Assembly (NCBI RefSeq): GCF_002177135.1
Contig: NZ_MWPH01000002.1
Span: 372,001 to 436,000, forward strand
Direction of reading: 5' to 3'
DNA from: Natronolimnobius baerhuensis
GTDB taxonomy: Archaea; Halobacteriota; Halobacteria; Halobacteriales; Natrialbaceae
DNA length: 64,000 nt
Under the pieces are notes generated by a model that did not search any database, had not been told where the DNA came from, and saw nothing but the letters and a program-made list of their open reading frames with translations. A program made the position numbers and the translations under genes. Below, one piece after another: positions 45,397 through 52,781 of this stretch (within the stretch, counting starts at the first letter, position 1; the number at the start of each line of letters is the position of its first letter).

Positions 45397-45924
45397 TTAC
45401 AGGTCTCGCTGTCGACCCTTCGGAACCATCGAGCGCAGTTCGCCGTGGACGTAGAGGCCGATCCCGAGCGGCTCGCGCTCGCCGGCCACGGTATGAGCGG
45501 CGATCAGGTACCCCCAGTCGCCCTCCCAGCGTTCGATCTCCTGATCCTCGCCCGCGGCGAACGCCGTCGCCTCCTCGCGCTCGAGGTCGATCACGCACGC
45601 CTCGGCGTGGTGGCCAACGCGCTGAACGAAGTCCGTCGTCGGCTTCCAGTGTTCCTGGCGCGTTCGCAGGCAGGTCATGCCGATGGCCTCGATCTCGAGC
45701 GGTGTGGGTGCGTCGCCCGCGTAGATCCAGATTTTGCCGGCGCCTTTCTCCCAGAACGTGTGCTCGTCGAACGTCTCGGGCGGGATGGCGAATCGGTCTT
45801 CGAAGTAGTCGACGACCTCCTCGCGGCTGGCGCGGCCCTCGACGGTTCGCTCGGCGGGCGTTTCCGGCAGCCGACCGAATCGCTGGCCGTCGTTTTGCTC
45901 GAGCGAGTCATCAGAATCGCCCAT
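45397..45924 (-). CDS. DUF7122-type protein coupled to an RNA methyltransferase
   Basis: A 175-residue protein with a PUA-like C-terminal region. The core reads REEVVDYFEDRFAIPPETFDEHTFWEKGAGKIWIYAGDAPTPLEIEAIGMTCLRTRQEHWKPTTDF, similar to the RNA-binding extension of NOL1/NOP2/Sun proteins. Its ATG overlaps the stop of the methyltransferase gene (TGATG), so the two proteins are probably made together and act on the same RNA. The family name is from memory and less certain than the functional link. Confidence 0.72.
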   Translation of the reverse strand: MGDSDDSLEQNDGQRFGRLPETPAERTVEGRASREEVVDYFEDRFAIPPETFDEHTFWEKGAGKIWIYAGDAPTPLEIEAIGMTCLRTRQEHWKPTTDFVQRVGHHAEACVIDLEREEATAFAAGEDQEIERWEGDWGYLIAAHTVAGEREPLGIGLYVHGELRSMVPKGRQRDL

Positions 45925-46832
45925 CAGGCGGTCACCTCCAGTTTCGCCACGAAAAAGCCGCCCGTATCGTTGTGGTGCGGGTAGATTCGCGCCGCCTGCT
46001 CGAGCGAGTCGTCGAAGCGCTCGCCGTCCCACTCGGTGAGTCCGGGCGCGTGCTCGAGACCGAGGTCGAAGTCGACGACCTCGCAGGATTCGGTCTCGAG
46101 GGCGTGCTGGACGACGGCTTCGTTCTCCTCGGGTGCGAAGGTACACGTCGAGTAGACGATCTGGCCGCCCTCGCGGGTCGCCTGAACCGCACGGCGCAGG
46201 ATCCCCTTCTGAATGCCCGCGATGGTGTCGATGTGACCCTCGGACCAGTTCTCGAGTGCATCGGGGTTCTTGCGGATCGTCCCCTCGCAGGAACAGGGGG
46301 CGTCGACGAGCGTGCGGTCGAACGCGTCGAACGAGAAGCGCTTGAGCGAGTAGTTACGCGCGTCGTCGTTCGTCACCGCGAGACTGGTCGCGCCCAATCG
46401 CTCGGCGTTGAATCGCAGCGCCGAGATGCGCCCGAGGTTGTTGTCGTTCGCGACCACGGTTCCGCGGTCGTCCATCAGCGCCGCGAGCTGGGTCGCCTTC
46501 CCGCCCGGCGCGGCACAGCAGTCCCAGACGCGCTCGCCGGGCTGGGGATCAAGGACGACCGGCGGCACCGCCGAGACCTCCTCTTGCCCGTGGGTAAAGC
46601 CGTGAAACGAGGTCCACGTCGACCCCGGCGAATCCGTCTCGAGGCGCACCACGCGGGGGTTCCAATCGGCCTGCTCGTAGGCGACGCTATCTTCCTCGAG
46701 CGTCGCAATTGCGCGCTCGACGGAGGCCTTGATCGTGTTCACCCGCACGGCGTTGCCAAGCGGGCGCTCGCAGGCCTCGAGAAAGGCGTCGAAACCGTCG
46801 ATAATCGGTCGATACCGCTCGAATGGCTCCAT
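45924..46832 (-). CDS. RsmB/NOP family RNA 5-methylcytosine methyltransferase
   Basis: A 302-residue SAM-dependent enzyme. DCCAAPGGKATQLAALM is the SAM-binding motif I, VANDNNLGRISALRFNAERLG motif II, TNDDARNY motif III, VDAPCSCEGTIRKNP contains the catalytic motif IV Cys, and YSTCTFAPEENEAVV the motif VI Cys. The N-terminal EACERPLGNAVRVNTIKAS is the RNA-binding FMU-like part. Target may be tRNA or rRNA. The start at 46832 gives MEPFERYRPIIDGF; the frame extends upstream through the neighbour's promoter, which was ignored. Confidence 0.92.
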   Translation of the reverse strand: MEPFERYRPIIDGFDAFLEACERPLGNAVRVNTIKASVERAIATLEEDSVAYEQADWNPRVVRLETDSPGSTWTSFHGFTHGQEEVSAVPPVVLDPQPGERVWDCCAAPGGKATQLAALMDDRGTVVANDNNLGRISALRFNAERLGATSLAVTNDDARNYSLKRFSFDAFDRTLVDAPCSCEGTIRKNPDALENWSEGHIDTIAGIQKGILRRAVQATREGGQIVYSTCTFAPEENEAVVQHALETESCEVVDFDLGLEHAPGLTEWDGERFDDSLEQAARIYPHHNDTGGFFVAKLEVTA

Positions 46833-46982
46833 TGGCGACGCGTTCGGGGGCCCGGCGCTTGTGGGTTTCGAAGCGCTCGGCTCGAGGAGCGAATGGATAA
46901 TCAAATACGTTGTTGTACTATGTTGTTCTCTAGTGGATAGATTTATACAACATTCGCGACAACAGTACCAGCAGTTGACACC

Positions 46983-47681
46983 ATGAGCGATACGACGAAA
47001 TTCGAAGTCACTGACTGTGCGATCATTGGCCGAACATTCGAGGAGTACGTCGCGATGTTCGACCTCGAGCCGACCGACCTCGAGGGAAAACGAGTGCTCG
47101 ACTGTCCGTCGGGTGTTGCGTCGTTCGTTCCGACGGCGGCCGAACACGGTATCGACGCCGTTGGTGCTGATGTCGTCTACGAACAGCCGTCAACTGCACT
47201 CGCTCGACGCTGTCGAACGGACCGCGAGTCGGTGGCGGAGCAGGTCGCGGAGAAGTCGGATCTGTTCGCGTGGTCGTTCTACGATTCGCCCGCCGAGCGC
47301 CGACAGTACCTACGACGGGCATCCGAACGGTTTCTCACAGATTACGCCGATGGCGTTCGGCAGGGTAGATACGTCGCGGCCGCGTTACCAACCCTCCCGT
47401 TCGACCGCGACTCGTTTTCGGTCGTGCTCTCGGCGCACCTGCTGTTTCTGTACGGCGACCGCTTCGACTACGAGTTCCATCTCGAGGCGTTGCGCGAACT
47501 CGCTCGTGTCGCCGCCGACGAAGTCCGGATTTTTCCGCTACAGGGACTCGACGCACAGCCCTACGACCGACTCGAGGACGTCATTACGACGCTCGAGGCG
47601 GAGGGATACCACCCCGAAATCGTCCCCGTTCCATTCGAGTTCCAGCGGGGATCGACGGAGATGCTCGTCCTGTCGCCGTAA
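46983..47681 (+). CDS. SAM-dependent methyltransferase-like protein
   Basis: A 232-residue protein with a class I methyltransferase core: KRVLDCPSGVASFVPTAAEHGIDAVGADVVYEQ is motif I in altered form (DCPSGVASF in place of DxGxGxG), and LPFDRDSFSVVLSAHLLFLYGDRFDYEFHLEALREL is the motif IV/V region. Substrate unknown. The TATA box TTTATACAAC lies about 45 bp upstream of the ATG, preceded by direct repeats of TGTTGTT (46907-46930) that could be an operator. Divergent from the RNA methyltransferase gene. Confidence 0.75.
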   Translation: MSDTTKFEVTDCAIIGRTFEEYVAMFDLEPTDLEGKRVLDCPSGVASFVPTAAEHGIDAVGADVVYEQPSTALARRCRTDRESVAEQVAEKSDLFAWSFYDSPAERRQYLRRASERFLTDYADGVRQGRYVAAALPTLPFDRDSFSVVLSAHLLFLYGDRFDYEFHLEALRELARVAADEVRIFPLQGLDAQPYDRLEDVITTLEAEGYHPEIVPVPFEFQRGSTEMLVLSP

Positions 47682-47752
47682 CCTGATCCACACACCGTCG
47701 GTCGTTCCCTCCCGGCCGCAATTTTATGCCGTCGCCGAGACTCGTCTCACAT

Positions 47753-48496
47753 ATGGCACAGATCAACACGCAGGAAGAGCCAATCGACCTCGAGAACCCC
47801 ACACTCGTCGAGGGGTTTCCGGGTGTCGGCCTCGTCGGGAAAATCGCGACTGACCACCTCGTCGAGCAACTCGAGATGCGATACTACGCGAGCGTCCACT
47901 GCGATGGCCTCCCCCGGATCGGCGTCTACCGCGGCGGTGATCGAGCGATCCGCCCGCCGGTTCGCCTCTACGTCTCCGAAGAACACAATCTGCTGGCGCT
48001 TCAGAGCGACGCCCCGATCAGCGCGCAGGCAGCCGGCAGCGTCGCCGACTGCGTCACGAACTGGATTGTCGACCAGGGAGCGACCCCACTGTATTTGAGC
48101 GGGTTGCCCGCTGATCGCGAGGAAGGGGAGCCGAGCGTCTACGGCGTTGCAACCGGTGGTGCAAGCACCCTTCTCGAGGACCACGCAGTTGACGAGCCAC
48201 CCGAAGACGGTGTCATCACCGGTCCAACTGGCGCGTTGATCAACCGCGGCGCACAACTCGAGTACGACACCCTCGGGCTGGTCGTCGAATGCAACCCACA
48301 GTTCCCTGACCCCGAAGCCGCCGGCATCCTCCTCGAGGAGGCAATCGCACCGATTGCCGGCCTCGAAATCGACGTTGACGACCTCCTCGAGCGCGCCGAA
48401 GAAATTCGCGCGAAACGCGAGCAGTTCGCCCAACAGATGCAAGCAATGGCACAGGACGAGAGTTCACAGGCCCAGCCGCTGCGGATGTACCAATAA
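47753..48496 (+). CDS. PAC2-family protein (proteasome assembly chaperone-like)
   Basis: A 247-residue archaeal PAC2 protein. NPTLVEGFPGVGLVGKIATDHLVEQLEMRYYASV at the N-terminus is the family signature, followed by GPTGALINRGAQLEYDTLGLVVECNPQFPDPEAA and a C-terminal helical, Gln-rich stretch. Archaeal PAC2 proteins resemble eukaryotic proteasome assembly chaperones and a ligase-like fold; their role in archaea is still loosely defined. TATA-like ATTTTATG about 28 bp upstream of the ATG supports a leaderless start at 47753. Confidence 0.9.
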   Translation: MAQINTQEEPIDLENPTLVEGFPGVGLVGKIATDHLVEQLEMRYYASVHCDGLPRIGVYRGGDRAIRPPVRLYVSEEHNLLALQSDAPISAQAAGSVADCVTNWIVDQGATPLYLSGLPADREEGEPSVYGVATGGASTLLEDHAVDEPPEDGVITGPTGALINRGAQLEYDTLGLVVECNPQFPDPEAAGILLEEAIAPIAGLEIDVDDLLERAEEIRAKREQFAQQMQAMAQDESSQAQPLRMYQ

Positions 48497-48648
48497 CGCT
48501 GGGGTTGCGACGCTCGAGGGACGCAGTAGCCGCATTCTATATAGCGACTTTCAGTTTATCGTGGCTATTGACGTGTGTCTCACTCGAGCAAGCGATATCG
48601 CCTCAGCAGTAGAACGAACGGCGAGAAACGGCGATTTGTACGGGGTAC

Positions 48649-48966
48649 TCAGCCGACAGCGCCCTCGAGATACTCCTGCTCCCAGGACTCTCGCTCTTGA
48701 AGTTCTTCTCGTCCGGCGTCAGTAATTGCGTAGTAGTTGGTTCGTCGGTCAAGTTGTCCTTTCTCAACGAGGCCGCGATTGACAAGCGTATCCAGATTTG
48801 GATACAGCCGTCCGTGGTTGATATCGATATCGGCGTCAGTTTCGATATTTGTCTTGATCGTCTGCCCTGACGGCCGGTCTAGGCCGGCGATCACGACCAA
48901 CAGGTCGCGTTGAAAGCCGGTGAGATCACAGAGTGCCATAATTTGTCTCAGGTGACCATCCACCAT
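48649..48966 (-). CDS. PadR-family transcriptional regulator
   Basis: A 105-residue winged-helix protein. LTGFQRDLLVVIAGLDRPSGQTIKTNIE is the helix-turn-helix entry, followed by INHGRLYPNLDTLVNRGLVEKGQLDRRTNYYAITDAGREELQERE, the wing and dimerisation helix. It has the size of a single-domain haloarchaeal PadR-like regulator. The regulated gene is unknown. ATG 48966 is used; ATG 48939 (MALCDLTGFQ) is equally possible and would shorten it by nine residues. Confidence 0.82.
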   Translation of the reverse strand: MVDGHLRQIMALCDLTGFQRDLLVVIAGLDRPSGQTIKTNIETDADIDINHGRLYPNLDTLVNRGLVEKGQLDRRTNYYAITDAGREELQERESWEQEYLEGAVG

Positions 48967-49281
48967 TGTTAGATATTGGTTTTGGCGCTGCTATCTCAAG
49001 TCGTCTGGCACGTTGTGGTTGAACGGTCACCAGTACGTGTGTCTTCTGCTGTTTCAACATAGTGCCAAACAAAACGAGTCCCCTCGAGGTCGCGAATCTG
49101 CGATCACAAACCAATCTGAGTACGCGATTCCTCGGAAGCGAGCGCGTACGCGTTGTTCTATTCGGTCGGCGAATATGCTGTCTGGAATTTGATGAGGTTC
49201 TGTGAGCACTGCGAGCAGGTTTTCAGGCGTCGTTCAAATCCAGGGTCGCATTCTCAGCTCACGAAGTTGTTCGCTGAGAAA
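48967..49281. other. intergenic region between padR and tRNA-Glu
   Basis: No coding frame of the expected character. It contains the minus-strand promoter region of the PadR gene and, at its right end, a hairpin downstream of tRNA-Glu. The rest shows no recognisable feature. Confidence 0.5.
49251..49280 (-). terminator. hairpin directly downstream of tRNA-Glu
   Basis: Inverted repeat TTCTCAGC (49251-49258) and GCTGAGAA (49273-49280) around a 14-nt loop, immediately after the tRNA 3' end on the minus strand. Position suggests a transcript-end or 3'-trailer structure. Confidence 0.45.
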
Positions 49282-49356
49282 TGCTCCGTCTGGGATTTGA
49301 ACCCAGGTCATCGGCTCGAAAGGCCGAAATGATTGGCCGGACTACACCAACGGAGC
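49282..49356 (-). tRNA. tRNA-Glu (anticodon UUC)
   Basis: A 75-nt cloverleaf on the minus strand. Acceptor stem GCTCCGT pairs with ACGGAGC, followed by discriminator A. The anticodon stem TCGGC / GCCGA closes the loop CTTTCGA, giving anticodon TTC. The T arm has CTGGG-TTCAAAT-CCCAG. The D arm reads GGTGTAGTCCGGCCAATCAT, as in other haloarchaeal tRNA-Glu. No intron; CCA is not encoded. A T-rich stretch about 30 bp upstream (CTTTTTACTAG on the minus strand) is a candidate TATA box. Confidence 0.96.
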
Positions 49357-49602
49357 GTTCTACGCATTCATTGCTTGCCGAGGGCTAGTAAAAAGACTTC
49401 CGTTCCGCGGCGACAATGACAGCTAATGACGTGCCCATTTGCCCCCTGAAACTGTCTTTAGCCAATACTTTCGAGACAGAGTTGAAAGCAGTCAATTCGA
49501 AATCCTCACTCAAGAGCAGTAATCGATACCAGAGATGTCTCCCTTCCAGCGAGGGACGCCGACATCTCAACGTTTTTGCCGCCGGAATCCCATCACTCGA
49601 GT

Positions 49603-50340
49603 ATGAAATACGTCCGATTCCGCGACCCAGCTGGGTCGATTCGACGTGGCAGACTCGAGGACGACCGTGTTCGATTCGGGAACCAGACCTACGCGCTCGA
49701 TGGCGAGGAAATCGACGTACTGGCACCGACAGACCCCTCGAAGATTGTCTGTATCGGGCGCAACTATGCAGACCACGCAGACGAGATGGGCAACGACGTG
49801 CCCGACCGACCGCTGCTCTTTTTGAAGCCGCCAAACGCAGTCGCCGGACACGGCGACACCATCACCGCGCCCGCTGGCAAGGACCGCATCGACTACGAAG
49901 CGGAACTCGGCGTCGTGATCGGCGAGCAGTGCCGTCACGTCCCCGTCTCGGACGCAATGGATGTCGTCGAGGGCTTTACCTGCGTCAACGACATCTCGAA
50001 TCGCGACGACCAGGAGAAAGAACAGAACTGGATCCGCGGCAAGGCCTTCGACGGCGCAGCGCCCCTCGGCCCGGTGCTTGCAACACCCGATGAAGTCCCC
50101 GACGGCGCATCCGTCCAGTCACGCGTCAACGGCGAGTTGAAACAGGACGGCTCGACCGATCAACTCATTTTCCCGATTTCCGAGCTGATCGCGGAGATCA
50201 CCAGCTACCTCACCCTCGAGGCGGGCGACGTGATCGCAACCGGCACACCGGAAGGCGTCGGCCCACTCGAGGACGGCGACACGGTCGAAATCGAAATCGA
50301 AGGCATCGGCACGCTCGAGAACACGGTTCGGCGTCCGTAG
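49603..50340 (+). CDS. fumarylacetoacetate hydrolase-family protein
   Basis: A 245-residue FAH-fold enzyme. KIVCIGRNYADHADEMG opens the domain; RPLLFLKPPNAVAGHGDTITAP and DRIDYEAELGVVIGEQCRHV carry the metal-binding Glu pair; GFTCVNDISNRDDQ the metal Asp; KAFDGAAPLGP and LEAGDVIATGTPEGVGPLEDGD complete the active site. Members hydrolyse or decarboxylate diketo or oxo-dioic acids in aromatic and sugar breakdown; the substrate is unknown. The start at 49603 has a TATA-like stretch (CGTTTTTGCC) about 30 bp upstream, fitting a leaderless mRNA. Confidence 0.88.
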   Translation: MKYVRFRDPAGSIRRGRLEDDRVRFGNQTYALDGEEIDVLAPTDPSKIVCIGRNYADHADEMGNDVPDRPLLFLKPPNAVAGHGDTITAPAGKDRIDYEAELGVVIGEQCRHVPVSDAMDVVEGFTCVNDISNRDDQEKEQNWIRGKAFDGAAPLGPVLATPDEVPDGASVQSRVNGELKQDGSTDQLIFPISELIAEITSYLTLEAGDVIATGTPEGVGPLEDGDTVEIEIEGIGTLENTVRRP

Positions 50341-50364
50341 CGTGGGTGCAGGAGTGCGGGAGCG

Positions 50365-50652
50365 TTATTCGACCGTAAAGAGATGGCCCTCGGTTGGGAC
50401 ATCGAACAGTCCAATACGTGCGCCCGCATCGAGCCATGCGTGCCCGTAGGAAAACGACGCTAACGCGTTGACCGGATCATCATTCTCGCGAAAGTGCTGA
50501 CCATCCTCGAGGTACGACGCGGCCATTTCGTAACACTCCGCCGCAGCATCGGCCATCGGCGTCCCCTCGCGAGGTGCAATCGTCGCTTCCTCGAGCGCCT
50601 CGGCCAGGAGCGCGCCGTACCGGTCGGTTTTCTCCTCGAGATCTGCAGCCAT
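50365..50652 (-). CDS. DUF357-family protein
   Basis: A 95-residue all-helical acidic protein of the archaeal DUF357 family. EEKTDRYGALLAEALEEATI, DAAAECYEMAASYLEDGQHFRENDDPVNALASFSYGHAWLDAGARIGLF is the conserved core. Function unknown; members are often found alone or near translation and secretion genes. It is convergent with the FAH-family gene, with 24 bp between stop codons. Confidence 0.85.
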   Translation of the reverse strand: MAADLEEKTDRYGALLAEALEEATIAPREGTPMADAAAECYEMAASYLEDGQHFRENDDPVNALASFSYGHAWLDAGARIGLFDVPTEGHLFTVE

Positions 50653-50834
50653 ACTCGAGTGTCCGCTGGCGTGGCCGTAAAGTCGTCGACAGGCATCGGG
50701 TTGGAAGCCAACTATGCAATGTGGGATGGTCTGGCCTCAAGACGCCGGCTCTCGCGAGTGGCTGGTGTCATAGGAGACGGCCTCGAGTTGCAGAGAACGC
50801 AAGCGGTTTAGGCAATCTGTCCCAACTATGGAGT

Positions 50835-52151
50835 ATGAGCGACCAGCCACGCGTCGAGATCTATACCAAAACAGACTGTCCGTATTGCGACAAAGCCAAG
50901 GACCTCTTTGATGCGAAAGGAATCGAGTACGAGACCTACAACGTCACTGGCGACGACGACTTATTCGAGGAGATGGTCGAGCGCGCAGACGGCCGCAAGA
51001 CTGCGCCAGAAGTCTTTATTGACGACGAGCTCATCGGCGGCTGGGACGATACGAGCGCACTCGACGAAACGGGCGAACTCGACGAGAAACTGGGCATTGC
51101 AGACGACGGTGACGACAACGTCGAACACCGGACACTCATCATCGCCGGCACCGGAATTGCCGGCCTCACGGCAGCAATCTACGCCGGCCGCGGCGACAAC
51201 GAGCCGCTGGTCATCGAAGGCGACGAACCCGGCGGCCAGCTCACCCTTACGACGGATGTCGCGAACTATCCCGGCTTCCCCGAGGGCATCGGCGGGGCTG
51301 AACTCGTGAACAACATGAAAGAGCAGGCCCGCCAGTTCGGTGCCGACCTGAAAAACGGCATTATCGACTCCGTCGATGCCGACGAGCAGCCGTTCCGCGT
51401 CGAACTCACCAACGGCGACGTCTACACCGCAGACGCGGTCATCGCCGCTTCGGGCGCAAGCGCTCGCACGCTTGGTATTCCCGGCGAAGATGAACTGATG
51501 GGCTACGGCCTGTCGACGTGTGCGACCTGTGACGGCGCGTTTTTCCGCGGCGAGGACATGCTCGTCGTCGGCGGTGGCGACGCCGCCATGGAGGAAGCAA
51601 CCTTCCTCACGAAGTTCGCAGACACGGTCTACATTGCCCACCGTCGCGAGGAGTTTCGCGCCGAACAGTACTGGGTCAACCGCGTCAACGAAAAGGTCGA
51701 ACAGGGCGAGATTGAGATCATGAAAAACACCGAAGTGGTCGAACTCCACGGTTCCCAGGCAGACGGCGTCGACCACGCCACGCTCGTTCACAATGACAAA
51801 GGACACCCCACCGACCGCCTCGAGGACCCCGAAACCGAGGAGTTCGACTTCGACGTCGGCGCCGTCTTCTTCGCCATCGGCCACACGCCAAACACAGACT
51901 ATCTTGAGAACACCGGCGTGAAGATGGACGACGACGGCTACCTCAAGACGAAAGGCGGCTCCGGCGGCGGCCAGACCGAAACCCACGTCCCCGGCATCTT
52001 CGGCGCTGGCGACGTCGTCGACTACCACTACCAGCAAGCTGTCACCGCCGCTGGCATGGGTTCGAAGGCCGCACTCGACGCTGATGAGTATCTCGAGGAC
52101 CTCGAGCGTGAAGCGCCTGAGGAACTCGAAGCAGCCGCTGCAGACGATTGA
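50835..52151 (+). CDS. glutaredoxin-thioredoxin reductase fusion
   Basis: A 438-residue two-domain redox enzyme. Residues 1-85 are a glutaredoxin (YTKTDCPYCDKAKDLFDAKG with CPYC at 15-18 and TAPEVFIDDELIGGWDD). From about 95 it is a low-molecular-weight thioredoxin reductase: FAD motif GTGIAG, GGQLTLTTDVANYPGFPEGI, redox pair CATC at 229-232, NADPH motif GGGDAAMEEA, and the C-terminal FIGAGD-like FGAGDVVDYHYQQAVTAAGMG. It probably passes electrons from NAD(P)H through CATC to the fused CPYC. The start at 50835 gives MSDQPRVEIYTKTD. Confidence 0.93.
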   Translation: MSDQPRVEIYTKTDCPYCDKAKDLFDAKGIEYETYNVTGDDDLFEEMVERADGRKTAPEVFIDDELIGGWDDTSALDETGELDEKLGIADDGDDNVEHRTLIIAGTGIAGLTAAIYAGRGDNEPLVIEGDEPGGQLTLTTDVANYPGFPEGIGGAELVNNMKEQARQFGADLKNGIIDSVDADEQPFRVELTNGDVYTADAVIAASGASARTLGIPGEDELMGYGLSTCATCDGAFFRGEDMLVVGGGDAAMEEATFLTKFADTVYIAHRREEFRAEQYWVNRVNEKVEQGEIEIMKNTEVVELHGSQADGVDHATLVHNDKGHPTDRLEDPETEEFDFDVGAVFFAIGHTPNTDYLENTGVKMDDDGYLKTKGGSGGGQTETHVPGIFGAGDVVDYHYQQAVTAAGMGSKAALDADEYLEDLEREAPEELEAAAADD

Positions 52152-52290
52152 GCAACAACTAATCGTTCCAGTCTCGAATCGGTGCGATAAGTGGCTTACT
52201 CGTAATTAGTCAACTGCCCCGCGCACGGTGGCGCGGGGCTTGTCAGTGAACTCGGCCTCTACCCCGAAAGTGGGGGAGCCATGTATCTGG

Positions 52291-52416
52291 CTAACTCGGC
52301 GTCCTTGCTCCTGACTTGAGAGCGTATTGACCGACGCTCCTCCGACCGGACGGCTGATGGCCCCGCCGGAGATACAGTTCGGCAACGTTCTTCGCTGCGT
52401 TGTAATCCGCGTGATT
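52291..52416 (-). pseudogene. tnpB: tnpB 3' remnant
   Basis: A 41-codon frame ending in TAG encodes NHADYNAAKNVAELYLRRGHQ, the RuvC-III region and C-terminus of haloarchaeal TnpB, including the third catalytic Asp. Everything upstream, including the zinc finger and RuvC-I/II, is missing; the junction at about 52417 joins directly to left-end sequence. It cannot encode a working nuclease. Confidence 0.75.
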
Positions 52417-52477
52417 CGACTATAGGTTGATAAAAGCCGGGATTGGGTGTCGGCTTCAACCCCGCCCACGGTGTTGA

Positions 52478-52521
52478 CGCAAATCTTCGATGTGCGAAAG
52501 CCGAAAACCTGCGGTTTTCGG
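52478..52521. repeat. double-hairpin palindromic insert 3 (inside the IS left-end hairpin)
   Basis: First hairpin CGCAAATC-ttc-GATGTGCG (one mismatch), spacer AAAG, second hairpin CCGAAAACC-tgc-GGTTTTCGG. It sits in the loop between the CCCCGCCC and GGGCGGGG stems; the same interval is 4 nt (TTCA) in the element at 10268 but 56 nt here, so about 52 nt were gained. Confidence 0.72.
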
Positions 52522-52754
52522 AAGGGCGGGGAATCCGCCTTGGTTTTCTTTTGAAGCTTAAAGACGATAGTAGTCAGAACGAATAGATGTTCTCGTAGCC
52601 AGCCGACTGTTGTTGCTGGAGCGGAGACTGTCCGTATGTCGGTTTGACTACGGAATTCTGTACGTGTAGAATCGCTATAAGAAGACTATCAGCGCCTGCG
52701 ACAGCTGTCGCTTGGTGGTGTAGCGGTCAAAAGAAAAGTCGAGATGCGTCAAAG

Positions 52755-52771
52755 ACCGGATGGAATCCGGT
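52755..52771 (-). terminator. S-layer gene 1 terminator hairpin
   Basis: Stem ACCGGAT-gga-ATCCGGT just after the stop codon, followed on the minus strand by T-rich CTTTTCTTTTG. An identical copy follows the second S-layer gene. Confidence 0.6.
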
Positions 52772-52781
52772 AGTTGATCAG

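Larger units (their letters stand above)
52205..52535 (-). mobile_element. internally deleted IS605/IS1341-type element
   Basis: On the minus strand the left end is a hairpin with stems CCCCGCCC and GGGCGGGG (52524-52531 and 52460-52467), followed by GAAGCCGACAC, closely matching the left end of the element at 10268. The right end shows a strong hairpin with stems GCCCCGCGC and GCGCGGGGC (52216-52239). Between them only the last 41 codons of tnpB remain. The loop of the left hairpin holds a double-hairpin insert. Confidence 0.72.
52152..52781. other. gene-poor region holding an IS605-type remnant
   Basis: Between the glutaredoxin-thioredoxin reductase gene and the S-layer gene. The part from about 52205 to 52535 is a deleted TnpB-type element. 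The part 52536-52727 is AT-richer, unassigned sequence with one 14-bp palindrome (GCGACAGCTGTCGC near 52697). From 52728 on, the sequence is the 3' untranslated region of the S-layer gene and belongs to the duplicated block. Confidence 0.55.

Noticed and set aside
49231-49250. TTCAAATC-containing plus-strand fragment near tRNA-Glu as a second tRNA or attachment site
   Set aside because: The bases around TTCAAATC do not form a T stem and no other tRNA arms are present upstream.
52713-52730. GGTGGTGTAGCGGTCAA before S-layer gene 1 as a tRNA 5' end
   Set aside because: It resembles a D arm only; no anticodon or T arm follows, and the sequence soon enters the S-layer 3' untranslated region.
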